Origin: Prolixibacteraceae bacterium
Lineage (GTDB): Bacteria; Bacteroidota; Bacteroidia; Bacteroidales; Prolixibacteraceae
Assembly: GCA_947475715.1 (NCBI GenBank)
Contig: CANJNY010000037.1
Span: 1 to 36,559, forward strand
DNA length: 36,559 nt
Direction of reading: 5' to 3'
Shown: piece after piece, positions 1 through 8,564 of the stretch
How positions within the stretch are numbered: the first letter of the stretch is position 1
Layout of the letters: each line of letters begins with the position of its first letter
The notes under the pieces: generated by a model
Database searches by the model: none
What the model was told of the DNA's origin: nothing
The model's input: the letters and a program-made list of their open reading frames with translations, nothing else
Made by a program: the position numbers and the translations under genes

Positions 1-1423
1 CCACGGTGGTATGAGCCCCTGTCAGCGGGAATACGGTTGTGGTGTTGTGATCGAATGTGGAGTTCGTCCACAGTGTTTCGGTATGACAAACCTTACAGTC
101 GGTCGGGAACTTCGCAGCCACATGATTTGGGTTTGTAGTGGCATTGTATTTATCGAGGTGACAACTAACACAGGTTGTAGGTATTCCTGCATAATCTGCA
201 GCATGACAACTGATACAACTTACTCCAATATGACTTCCTGCCAGCGGGAATGTTGTTGCGGTATTGTGATTAAATGAGGACGGTGCCCATGCAACCGGTG
301 TGTGACAAGTCTTGCAATCGGTTGAGAATTTAGCCGTAATATGGTTCGGAGTGGTAACTGAATTGTATTGCGATAAGTGGCAACTCATACATTCGATTGA
401 AATTCCCGCATATCCGTTGGTGTGACATTGAGCACAATCAATATTGATATGGGCACCGGTAAGAGGAAAGGCTGTGGTGTTATGATTAAACGTTGATGAG
501 ACCCAATCTTTATCAGTATGACATAGTTTGCAGTCGGTTGGGAATTTTGCAATTAAATGTGATGGTGTTGTTGTCGAATTATAATTTGATAAGTGACAAC
601 TAACACATTCTGTCGATATTCCTACATAACCTTTCGTATGGCAGCTACTACAACTTACCCCAAGATGTCCTCCGGATAGAGGAAAGGTGGTGGCTGTATT
701 GTGGTTGAATGTGGTCGGAGTCCATGCTATAGAAGTATGACAAATTTTGCAGTCAGTGGAAAATTTGGCAGTTAAATGATTTGGATTTGTGGTGGAATTG
801 TAGTTTGTTAAATGACAACTGCCGCAATCAGTGGGTGTGCCGCCGCTATATCCTGAAGTATGACAACTTGCACAATCAACATTTAGATGAGCTCCGGTAA
901 GCGGGAATGCAGTTGTTACATTGTGATCAAATGAAGAAGTTGTCCATGAATTTGTGGTGTGACATAACTTGCAATCAGTAGGAAATTTTGATGCCAGGTG
1001 CGATGGATTTGTCGTGGTATTAAAATTAGATAAATGACAACTCTCGCAATCATTCGAAATGCCATAATACCCCTTTGTGTGGCAATTTAAGCATGAAACT
1101 CCAATATGTCCGCCGGTTAATGGAAATGTAGTGGCTGTATTATGATTGAAATCTGCAGGAGCCCAGGAGACAGCGGTATGACAATTTTTACAATCAGTTG
1201 AAAACTTGGCCTGTGCATGATTCGGATTTGTCGATATCTTATAATTGGTATTGTGACAGCTGATACATTCGGTTGATGTTCCTGAATATCCGGTTGTGTG
1301 GCAGGCAATGCACGAAACTTCTTTATGCGAACCCGTTAATGGAAAAGTGGTATTCGTATTATGATCAAATTTCGTTGGGGACCATCCGTTAAGCGTGTGA
1401 CAAATAAAACAATCTGTTGGGAA
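1..1423 (-). repeat. Coding tandem repeats, 219-bp tri-haem units
   Basis: About six and a half imperfect copies of a 73-codon unit are visible inside the left-edge cytochrome gene. Each unit encodes three CxxCH motifs and ends near NPxH. Copies differ at many third positions and at scattered residues, so they have diverged while keeping haem spacing. Confidence 0.8.
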
Positions 1424-1939
1424 ATGTGAGGCTGTATGTGAAGGCTCTGTTGTTGCTGAAAATTCTGCTGAATGACAGTCGATGCATAGAGTCCCCATCG
1501 GATTAAATAAAAGTAGTGTTGCTGATTTATGGCACTCATAGCAATCTGCCCTTCCATGTGCTCCGGTTAATGGAAATCTGCTTTGTTGATGGATTTCTTC
1601 GATATTCTCTACGTGCCATGATTGAGGGGTATGACACCTTTCACAATCCTGGCCAACAGTCAATTGGTGAATGTCATTGTGACATGAAATACAAGTGGCT
1701 TTCACATTGGAAAAAATCAGATCAATATGACATTTTCTGCAATCGGTTTTTTGATGTTGCCCTATTAACGGAAATGTTGTCTTTGAGTGCTGAAAAGTTA
1801 TATTTTCAAGCTTAACTGTCCAGTCTTTTGAATTATGACAAGCATTGCAATCTATCATCAATTTATCGCCATGCGGAGACTTGGCATGCACATTAATTGA
1901 GATGATTATCATAATAATCAACATTGAGATTCTGGACAT
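1..1939 (-). CDS. Giant repeat multihaem cytochrome c, 3' end cut by window edge
   Basis: An open frame runs from an ATG at 1939 to the left edge with no stop, about 646 codons, so the C-terminus is missing. The first 20 residues form a Sec signal peptide ending in HAK before SPHGDKL. I count 25 CxxCH c-type haem motifs (CNACH, CRKCH, CISCH, CERCH, CYECH and so on). After an N-terminal six-haem segment (residues 1-172), 73-residue tri-haem units begin at F173. Each unit also carries three extra histidines (in FNHN, GGH and NPxH contexts), which would suit bis-His ligation. The layout matches the 37-haem protein at 4165-6921 almost residue for residue at the N-terminus, so the two are paralogues. 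It lies 533 bases downstream of the beta-barrel gene and may be in the same transcription unit or have its own promoter. A periplasmic or cell-surface electron-transfer role is inferred. No lipobox is present. Confidence 0.9.
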   Translation of the reverse strand, partial: MSRISMLIIMIIISINVHAKSPHGDKLMIDCNACHNSKDWTVKLENITFQHSKTTFPLIGQHQKTDCRKCHIDLIFSNVKATCISCHNDIHQLTVGQDCERCHTPQSWHVENIEEIHQQSRFPLTGAHGRADCYECHKSATLLLFNPMGTLCIDCHSAEFSATTEPSHTASHFPTDCFICHTLNGWSPTKFDHNTNTTFPLTGSHKEVSCIACHTTGYSGTSTECISCHNTNYKISTNPNHAQAKFSTDCKNCHTAVSWAPADFNHNTATTFPLTGGHIGVSCLNCHTKGYYGISNDCESCHLSNFNTTTNPSHLASKFPTDCKLCHTTNSWTTSSFDHNVTTAFPLTGAHLNVDCASCHTSGYSGGTPTDCGSCHLTNYNSTTNPNHLTAKFSTDCKICHTSIAWTPTTFNHNTATTFPLSGGHLGVSCSSCHTKGYVGISTECVSCHLSNYNSTTTPSHLIAKFPTDCKLCHTDKDWVSSTFNHNTTAFPLTGAHINIDCAQCHTNGYAGISIECMSCHLSQYNSVTTPNHITAKFSTDCKTCHTPVAWAPSSFNHNTATTFPLAGSHIGVSCISCHAADYAGIPTTCVSCHLDKYNATTNPNHVAAKFPTDCKVCHTETLWTNSTFDHNTTTVFPLTGAHTTV

Positions 1940-2472
1940 ATACTATAATATTATTCTAATTTATAGTAACTAAATATGAATTAGCTCAAACTTTGATTCC
2001 TCTGGCAGGTATAGGTTTTATGATCTTTCATCGAAGATATATATAAATCTATCTCAATTTATTATTGTTACGTCACTGTAATCTATTTATACTTAGTCTT
2101 AATTTAATTTGTCTTGATTTATCTTATTGTTTCAATTTATGATATTGATAAAGAGATATTTAATTTCGATATTGGTGTATAATTCAGATTGGAAGATCCA
2201 TTTTATTACGAAAATATTTGGATGTTTTTTATTGAAGCGTGAACCGGTGCTAACATATTATTTATTAGTATTTGGTAAAAATAATCTCTTTTTATTGATA
2301 ATTTTTGCATTATACCATTTTGTACAGACCGATTAATGAGATCGTACTCTTTCAAATGATCAATATGGATTTTTTCGGGTTATCGATCTATCTGGAATAT
2401 GACTAAGGTCATAATCGAGTATAAATAATCTACTTCTCGAATTGGTTATCTTATTGCGTTTTTTATTAAGAA
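1940..2472. other. Intergenic region between beta-barrel gene and second giant cytochrome
   Basis: This stretch is strongly AT-rich. I see no convincing gene: the only plus-strand frame (2127-2336) is low complexity and hydrophobic, with no recognisable domain. I found no clear rho-independent hairpin after the beta-barrel stop, so readthrough is possible. A TTTG on the minus strand at 1987-1990 stands about 50 bases upstream of the cytochrome ATG, but no good -7 box follows it, so a promoter is only a weak possibility. Confidence 0.4.
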
Positions 2473-4161
2473 CTATAAGTGGAGCACCTTGGCGAATCGT
2501 TTGTTGTTAGCTTTTATCCCTCCGCCAATGCGATGAATCAGACTGAAATAGATCCGGCCATAATTATTCCCTGGTTCATGGGTCCCTTCAAAGTCTGCAG
2601 AGAGAATTAATTTTTTGGCAATTCTCCATGAAAGACTCAATTCTGCGATGTCCTGACGCAGGGAAGTGTGTGAATTTTTATAGGAATAATTCACAAGTCG
2701 GTATTGTAATTCAGCATAAACCTTACCGTTTATCAGGTCACGGGAGAAAGAAATGCCGTAAACAGTACCATCGATATAACTCGATTTTAAATAGGTCGCA
2801 TTTAGAGTCGCAGTAGTCAGAATAATTGGTACTTGGGTGTAACTTAAATAGGCATAAGCATTAAGGCTTGGTGTTGGATCCGATTTCTGGAACCGATATC
2901 CTCCGGATCCTCCCATATTGAGGAGTTTTGCCGGACGGTAGGTAAATTGAAATCTCAATCCCTGCCTGGACTCTTTGTCGATAATGCTATCTATTTGATT
3001 TTTAAATGTCTCATAATAATATACATTTTTTCTGGCGTCATACGATACAAATACGGCGAGTTTTTTCCAAGGTTTGTACCTTAATGAAATGTAGGTGCTT
3101 GTAAGATCAAGTGTGCTGGTAGCCCTTAGGTTTTTTAGCGTATAAAAATCAAATTCAAAAGAACAGAAAAGATCCAGCTTATTTAAAAGAGAATTGCTGT
3201 GTTGTAAATAGGCAAACTGGCGGTCGGTTTTGAATTTATTCATTTGGTCAAAAACCGCAAGTGAGGTTTGCATGCTTCCATTCTCCTTTTGAATATTATG
3301 TGCTCCAAATATACCAATCTGCATTAGTTTGGGGTTAAAACTGTAGTCATAAAAATCTGGGCGCGATCCAAGAACAGTACCATAGGTAAAGTTTCTTTGC
3401 ATCGTCTCAAAGTGAAATCCATCTACAGCTCCCACGTTGGCCATATTCAGATTTATTTTGCGCCCTAATGTGAGATTTGTATTTCTGCTAAAATCGTACT
3501 TCAGGGCAAGACTATATATCTTCAGGTATTTATTAGGATCATTTCCAATAAGCTTAAATTCATTCGACTTGTGTGTGAGCGAAATGTAACTTTCCAATGA
3601 AAGCCTTGAATTATCAATGTGTTGAACATTCATGGATAAATTATAGCGATACCTCTGATCTGTCTTTGCACCCGAAATCGTCGAATAGGTTGAAAGGGCA
3701 AGTCGACCGTCAATCTGAGACCTATCCCTTTTGGGAACTTTATCTTTGGGAATTGCACTTATCGCCTGATCATTGACAGAAAGTGGTTCATTCGACTCTT
3801 TTCGCACTGGTTCATCCGGCTTCTTCTCGATTTTGATCTTTCCGAATATGGGAGTCGAAATTGAAAGGGAGATTTGCCCAATCAGTGTTCCAACACATGA
3901 AACAGAGGAGAGATTAGTCACTTTTAAGGCAGGGATTAGGTTATTATTACGCGCAATATACAAGGTGTCACTGATATGAATTCCATCAGTATTCGTGAAT
4001 TTTACATAAGCATTTTGTGCGCTTATATACGAAATTGACCCCTTTACTATAATCTCCTCAGTTTGAGCATAGCCGTTATAAGTCAAACAAATAGCAACAA
4101 GAATGAAAAGGAACATCTTTTTGTCCCTGATCCGGCCTGCTATATTGGGAATATTATTCAT
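2473..4161 (-). CDS. Outer-membrane beta-barrel protein of the multihaem cytochrome operon
   Basis: A 562-residue protein. A signal peptide covers about residues 16-32 (hydrophobic FLFILVAICLTY, then GYAQ). Translation may start at M1, three bases after the upstream cytochrome stop, or at M16 (4116), which gives a cleaner signal; I kept M1 for its coupling position. Residues about 35-110 form a small beta-rich domain, and 110-150 are a charged linker rich in K, E and P. From about 150 to the end, alternating hydrophobic/polar strands rich in Y, F, S, T and N look like a 14-18 strand barrel. There is no CxxCH, TonB box or plug. Position directly after two multihaem cytochromes suggests a porin sheath that lets electrons cross the outer membrane, as MtrB does, although I see no sequence likeness to MtrB. 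Specific family unknown to me; the barrel call rests on composition and pattern. Confidence 0.75.
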   Translation of the reverse strand: MNNIPNIAGRIRDKKMFLFILVAICLTYNGYAQTEEIIVKGSISYISAQNAYVKFTNTDGIHISDTLYIARNNNLIPALKVTNLSSVSCVGTLIGQISLSISTPIFGKIKIEKKPDEPVRKESNEPLSVNDQAISAIPKDKVPKRDRSQIDGRLALSTYSTISGAKTDQRYRYNLSMNVQHIDNSRLSLESYISLTHKSNEFKLIGNDPNKYLKIYSLALKYDFSRNTNLTLGRKINLNMANVGAVDGFHFETMQRNFTYGTVLGSRPDFYDYSFNPKLMQIGIFGAHNIQKENGSMQTSLAVFDQMNKFKTDRQFAYLQHSNSLLNKLDLFCSFEFDFYTLKNLRATSTLDLTSTYISLRYKPWKKLAVFVSYDARKNVYYYETFKNQIDSIIDKESRQGLRFQFTYRPAKLLNMGGSGGYRFQKSDPTPSLNAYAYLSYTQVPIILTTATLNATYLKSSYIDGTVYGISFSRDLINGKVYAELQYRLVNYSYKNSHTSLRQDIAELSLSWRIAKKLILSADFEGTHEPGNNYGRIYFSLIHRIGGGIKANNKRFAKVLHL

Positions 4162-4164
4162 TCG

Positions 4165-6921
4165 TTAAACTTTAGGATGACATGAGAGGCAATTGGTACT
4201 ATTATAAACATATCCGGCTTTCCCTTTGTGCTCTGAATCCGTGGAAGCCTGATTATGTGTGTGACATTGAAGACAATTGAATACGGAATAATTTGATGCA
4301 TTGGTATGACATTCAGTACACAAGGTCCATTGTCCATTATGCTTTCCACTGTTGATTCTAAAATATTGGGTATCGTGATTGTATGTTGAATTTGTCCATA
4401 AAGTTATTGTATGGCATGCCTCACAATTAGTTGGAAATTTTGCCGCAGCATGAGCCGGATTGGTAGTGGAATTATATTTTGCCAGATGGCAACTTACACA
4501 AGTGGTCGCTATTCCTGCATATCCTTTGGTATGACAACTGATGCAAGCAACACTTGTATGAGCACCTGTAAGTGGATAGGTCGTGCCGGTAGTGTGATTA
4601 AATGTTCCCGGTTGCCAGGCTGTAACGGTATGACAGGTTTTGCACTCGGTCGAAAATTTTGCAGCAACATGACCTGGGTTTGTGGTCGTATTATAATTGG
4701 ATAAGTGACAGCTTACACAGGCTGTTGATATTCCTGCATATCCGGATGAATGACAACTAATGCAGTTAACCCCGATATGGGATCCCGCCAACGGAAAAGT
4801 TGTTGCTGTCGAATGGTTGAAAGTCGATGGAGCCCATGCCGCTGAGGTATGGCAGTTTTCACAGGTAGTCGGAAATTTTGCTGCCGCATGACCAGGATTC
4901 GTCGAGGCGTTATAGTTTGATAAATGGCAACTTAAACAAGCTGTTGAGATTCCTGAATACCCTTGTGAATGACAGCTGATGCATGATGTGTTTGCATGTG
5001 AGCCTGTTAATGGGAATGATGTGCCTGTGGAATGATTAAAGGTTGCGGGAGTCCACGCTATTGAGGTATGACAAGTGGCGCAATCAGTTGAAATCTTGGC
5101 CGCAACATGACCAGGATTAGTGGTTGCAGTGTATTTTGCAGAATGACAATTTACACATGCTGAGGGGGTTCCTGAGTATGTGGTTGAATGGCACCCGGTA
5201 CAGTTAACCCCTATATGTGCTCCGGTTAATGGAAATGTGGTTCCGGTATTGTGGTTAAACGTAGCGGGTTTCCATCCATTTTCCGTATGACAGCTCCTAC
5301 AGTCAGTCGGGAATTTGGCTGCTGTATGTGAGGGATTGGTCGTAGCATTGAAATTGGTCATGTGACAACTCACACATGCTGTCGGCGTTCCTGCGTATAG
5401 AGTTGTATGACAACCTGTACACGATACTCCAAAGTGAGCACCGGTTAATGGAAACATTGTTTTATTGTGATCAAATGTGGCTGGTTTCCATGCCGCTGTG
5501 GTATGGCACGTTTTACATTCGGTAGAGTATTTAGCTGTTAAATGGGAAGGATTTGTTGTGGCATTATAGTTGGCTAAATGACAACTTATACAATCGGTTG
5601 ATATTCCTGCATAACCTTTGGTATGACATTTTAAGCAGGTTATACCCGTATGACCCCCGGTTAACTGGAAAGATGTTGCGGTATTATGATTGAAATTGGA
5701 TGGCACCCATCGTGTTGTATTGTGACATGTTTTGCAGTCGGTTGAAAATTTCGCCGCAATATGTCCGGGATTGGTCGTGGCATTAAAACTGGTCAAATGG
5801 CAACTTACACAAGCAGTGGAAGTGCCTTTATAACCATTGGCGTGACATTGGATGCAATCTATACCGAAGTGCCCACCGGTCAGAGGAAATGAGGTGCCCG
5901 TATTGTGATCAAATGTGGCTGGCTTCCAGGATGCCTCGCTATGACATAACTTGCAGTCTTTAGCGTATTTAGACGTTATATGCGAAGGGTTTGTCGTAGC
6001 ATTGTAATTTGTTAAATGGCAACTCACGCATTCATCCGAAATGCCGGCATATCCTTTCGTATGACAACTTATACATGAAACTCCAATATGTCCCCCCTTT
6101 AAAGTAAAGAGCGTTGCAGTATTATGATTGAAAGAGGAAGGTTTCCAGCCATTGTCAGTGTGGCATGTTTTGCAGTCCGTCGAAAATTTGGATGCCAGAT
6201 GATCCGGATTTTTTGATGTGTTAAAATCTTTTAAATGGCAACTTACACAGGTGGTCGAAGTTATTTCATAACCTTTTACATGACAAAGTGCACAATCAAT
6301 ACCCTGGTGACCTCCATTTAATGGAAATGAGGTGTTGGTATTATGATTAAATTTTGCAGGTTGCCAACCCTTTTCGGTGTGACAAAGAAAACAATCAGTC
6401 GGAAACTTTGAATTGATATGCGATGGCTTATTCGCCCCATTATAATCTTTTATATGGCAGCCTGAACAACCTGTTCCCATAGGATCAAAACGGAGCAGTG
6501 AAGCCGATTTATGACACTGATAACAATCTGTTTGTGCATGTTGCCCTAATAATGGGAATCGTGTCAATTGATGCATTTGAGTAAAGTCCTTAATAATCCA
6601 TGAGCTGGGATTATGGCATCGTTCACAATCAAGCCCAACCGATTGCTGATGCATATCTTTATGGCACGAGAGACAGTTTGTCTTTGCATTCGTAAATACA
6701 AGATCAACGTGACATAGTTTGCAATCTACCGCCAAATGTGCCCCTTTTAAGGGATAATTGGTTTTGTTATGATCAAAATTGCTCTTTTCAATCATCATCG
6801 CCCAATTATTTGGATCATGGCACACCTCACACTTTATGTTCAATTTATCTCCATGGGGCGATTGTGCAATCGTATTTACTGATAGTAATAAACCTATAAT
6901 TACCGATGACAGTCTGAACAT
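4165..6921 (-). CDS. 37-haem repeat cytochrome c
   Basis: A 918-residue exported protein with a Sec signal peptide (residues 1-20, ending TIAQ before SPHGDKL). I count 37 CxxCH motifs. Six lie in the N-terminal segment (1-172), 27 in nine tandem 73-residue units (173-828), and four in a C-terminal cap that ends NCLSCHPKV. Every unit has three CxxCH plus three further His (FNHN, GGHxG, NPxH), so there is one candidate distal ligand per haem. W in GWKP and Y in GYxG are also conserved in the units. The ATG at 6921 lies inside the end of the upstream cytochrome gene (22-nt overlap), and the stop is 3 nt before the beta-barrel gene, so the three are probably co-translated. Likely role: a long periplasmic or surface haem wire. 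The exact haem order and partners are unknown. It is far larger than typical MtrA/PioA decahaem proteins. Confidence 0.93.
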   Translation of the reverse strand: MFRLSSVIIGLLLSVNTIAQSPHGDKLNIKCEVCHDPNNWAMMIEKSNFDHNKTNYPLKGAHLAVDCKLCHVDLVFTNAKTNCLSCHKDMHQQSVGLDCERCHNPSSWIIKDFTQMHQLTRFPLLGQHAQTDCYQCHKSASLLRFDPMGTGCSGCHIKDYNGANKPSHINSKFPTDCFLCHTEKGWQPAKFNHNTNTSFPLNGGHQGIDCALCHVKGYEITSTTCVSCHLKDFNTSKNPDHLASKFSTDCKTCHTDNGWKPSSFNHNTATLFTLKGGHIGVSCISCHTKGYAGISDECVSCHLTNYNATTNPSHITSKYAKDCKLCHSEASWKPATFDHNTGTSFPLTGGHFGIDCIQCHANGYKGTSTACVSCHLTSFNATTNPGHIAAKFSTDCKTCHNTTRWVPSNFNHNTATSFQLTGGHTGITCLKCHTKGYAGISTDCISCHLANYNATTNPSHLTAKYSTECKTCHTTAAWKPATFDHNKTMFPLTGAHFGVSCTGCHTTLYAGTPTACVSCHMTNFNATTNPSHTAAKFPTDCRSCHTENGWKPATFNHNTGTTFPLTGAHIGVNCTGCHSTTYSGTPSACVNCHSAKYTATTNPGHVAAKISTDCATCHTSIAWTPATFNHSTGTSFPLTGSHANTSCISCHSQGYSGISTACLSCHLSNYNASTNPGHAAAKFPTTCENCHTSAAWAPSTFNHSTATTFPLAGSHIGVNCISCHSSGYAGISTACVSCHLSNYNTTTNPGHVAAKFSTECKTCHTVTAWQPGTFNHTTGTTYPLTGAHTSVACISCHTKGYAGIATTCVSCHLAKYNSTTNPAHAAAKFPTNCEACHTITLWTNSTYNHDTQYFRINSGKHNGQWTLCTECHTNASNYSVFNCLQCHTHNQASTDSEHKGKAGYVYNSTNCLSCHPKV
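4438..6405 (-). repeat. Nine coding tandem repeats of about 219 bp
   Basis: Residues 173-828 of the 37-haem cytochrome consist of nine copies of a 73-residue tri-haem unit (one copy is 72, with one residue lost after FDHN). Unit starts fall at residues 173, 246, 319, 392, 465, 537 and onward. A tenth, degenerate copy merges into the C-terminal cap. Confidence 0.85.
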
Positions 6922-8507
6922 AATAGCTTGTTGTTTTTATATACAGTATACTTTATTGTCTCATTTGTTGCCTCTTTGTGGCACTTTTCACATTTTACCT
7001 TTATGTGAGCTCCTTCGAGTTTAAACCTTGCCAAATTATGATCGAAAATGATTTGTTTCCAATCATCTAATCCGTGGCAGCGTAAGCAATCTGTACGACC
7101 ATTTATGTCAAATTGCCCTTCATGGGTATTCCTGTGACAAGTCACACAATCCATTGAAAGCCCTTCGAATTTTTGTATCATACTCCCATTTTCACCTTTC
7201 CGGTAATGACATTCTTTGCACGTCACCCTTTTATGCGCTCCCTGGAGTTTGAAATTTGTTCGTGAATGTTCAAATTCAGGGGATTTCCAGCTGTTAACAG
7301 TATGACATTCAGTACATTTTTCATTTGCATAATATTTTTCCTGAATAAGCCCTTTGTGATTATTGGCATGACAATCGATACAGGAGCTTCCAGGTATTAT
7401 AAAGCACCACCGCTCTTGTTTCTTATGACATGCAATACATGGTGTAGCCAAATGTGCCCCCTCAAGCTGAAATTTTGATAAATTGTGTTTTTCAATTGAG
7501 TAAAGGGTCTCCGCAAAATCATTATTGTTATGACATTGATCACAATCCGGGGTCTGTCCATTTTTATTAAATTCATTTTGATGATAATCGACATGACAAT
7601 CAGAACAACGATCTGATTTAATCTTTGCAGTTAGATTTAATTTGTGGCATTTTTTGCAATCCAGCGTCTGATGCCTGCCAATTAATTTGAAGTTTGTGTT
7701 GTCATGGTTAAAATTGCCGGTCTCTTTAATGATATGAAATGACTCCTCAGTATGGCATTTTTTACAATCCTGCCCAAACTTATTTTCATGAACATCCTTA
7801 TGACAGTTAATACAGCTATTGAAAAGTAAACCGTCAAAACGCTTTTCGCTTTGACCATTGATCAGGATCGGTTTATGGCATTTTTCGCAACTTACTGTTT
7901 TGTGCTTGCCATTTAACGGGAATTTTGTACCATTATGGTCAAAACCTTCAGCTTTTTTAAAGGTTTCAAATCCATGGCAGTTAAGACAGTTTGGAGACAT
8001 TTTCCCCTGGTGAAAATCTGAATGACACAAGAGACATTCACGATTCAGTCCTAAATACGTTGAATTTTTTTTTCTCAGTTCAGGATCTTTTATATGGTCC
8101 GGCTTATGACACAGTACGCAATTACATCCTTTACAATCTGACTTCAAATGGGCCCCCTTTAACTCGTACCCGGTATTGGTATGATTAAATGTCTCCTTAT
8201 CGAATTTAAGCATTTTGAAATTCCGGCCGTGGTGATCATTATGGCAGGTAAAACAATCTTTACTCAGAAATTCACCTGTTGCATGTAGCCCTTTTTTCAA
8301 ATCAACTCCCGTTTTGATCTCCTTGTGACAATCAAGACATTTCTCTCTGGTCACCTTATTGCCTAAATCATGACATTTTGTACAATTTGAAACCCCCTCA
8401 AGGAAAGCGTGCGATTTGCTCAGATCCCCGGGTGAAATCTGCGCGCTAATACTCAAATTCCCTCCAAGAATCGTAATAAATAAAAATATAAATAGCCTGA
8501 ATTTCAT
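6900..8507 (-). CDS. 20-haem periplasmic cytochrome c (cytochrome c3-like)
   Basis: A 535-residue protein with a Sec signal peptide (1-23, ending SISAQ before ISPGDLSKSHAFLEG). I count 20 CxxCH motifs and many extra His in FNH, FDH, GAH and DHH contexts, so bis-His haems are likely. Unlike the downstream protein it has no exact tandem units; spacing is irregular, but segments of the form F-x-H-N-x-T-x-F-x-L-x-G-x-H-x-x-x-x-C-x-x-CH recur, showing common ancestry. One site is odd: residues 125-134 read CKGCNCVLCH, where a CxxC lacks its His and is followed at once by a complete CxxCH. The gene starts 57 nt after the FAD oxidoreductase gene and overlaps the 37-haem gene. Its place next to the inner-membrane genes suggests it takes electrons from the cytochrome b-like protein and passes them on. 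Confidence 0.92.
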   Translation of the reverse strand: MKFRLFIFLFITILGGNLSISAQISPGDLSKSHAFLEGVSNCTKCHDLGNKVTREKCLDCHKEIKTGVDLKKGLHATGEFLSKDCFTCHNDHHGRNFKMLKFDKETFNHTNTGYELKGAHLKSDCKGCNCVLCHKPDHIKDPELRKKNSTYLGLNRECLLCHSDFHQGKMSPNCLNCHGFETFKKAEGFDHNGTKFPLNGKHKTVSCEKCHKPILINGQSEKRFDGLLFNSCINCHKDVHENKFGQDCKKCHTEESFHIIKETGNFNHDNTNFKLIGRHQTLDCKKCHKLNLTAKIKSDRCSDCHVDYHQNEFNKNGQTPDCDQCHNNNDFAETLYSIEKHNLSKFQLEGAHLATPCIACHKKQERWCFIIPGSSCIDCHANNHKGLIQEKYYANEKCTECHTVNSWKSPEFEHSRTNFKLQGAHKRVTCKECHYRKGENGSMIQKFEGLSMDCVTCHRNTHEGQFDINGRTDCLRCHGLDDWKQIIFDHNLARFKLEGAHIKVKCEKCHKEATNETIKYTVYKNNKLLCSDCHR

Positions 8508-8564
8508 TAAAATCAGTTTTGAATCAATTATTAAAAGCTTATAATACAGATTCTTACTTTATAT

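Noticed and set aside
1-1423. Regular repeats that at first sight might be a CRISPR or satellite array
   Set aside because: The period is about 219 bp, the copies differ at many bases, and all stay in one open frame with CxxCH codons; they are coding repeats.
1516-1815. 99-codon plus-strand open frame
   Set aside because: It is antisense to the left-edge cytochrome gene; the minus-strand frame has signal peptide and haem motifs, the plus-strand one has no recognisable feature.
2127-2336. 69-codon plus-strand open frame in the intergenic gap
   Set aside because: AT-rich DNA gives chance hydrophobic frames; no promoter, no domain, and low-complexity content.
4165-4250. Type IX secretion C-terminal domain on the 37-haem protein
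   Set aside because: The C-terminus is a haem-rich cap ending CLSCHPKV, without the beta-sandwich sorting domain; surface export by that route is not supported here.
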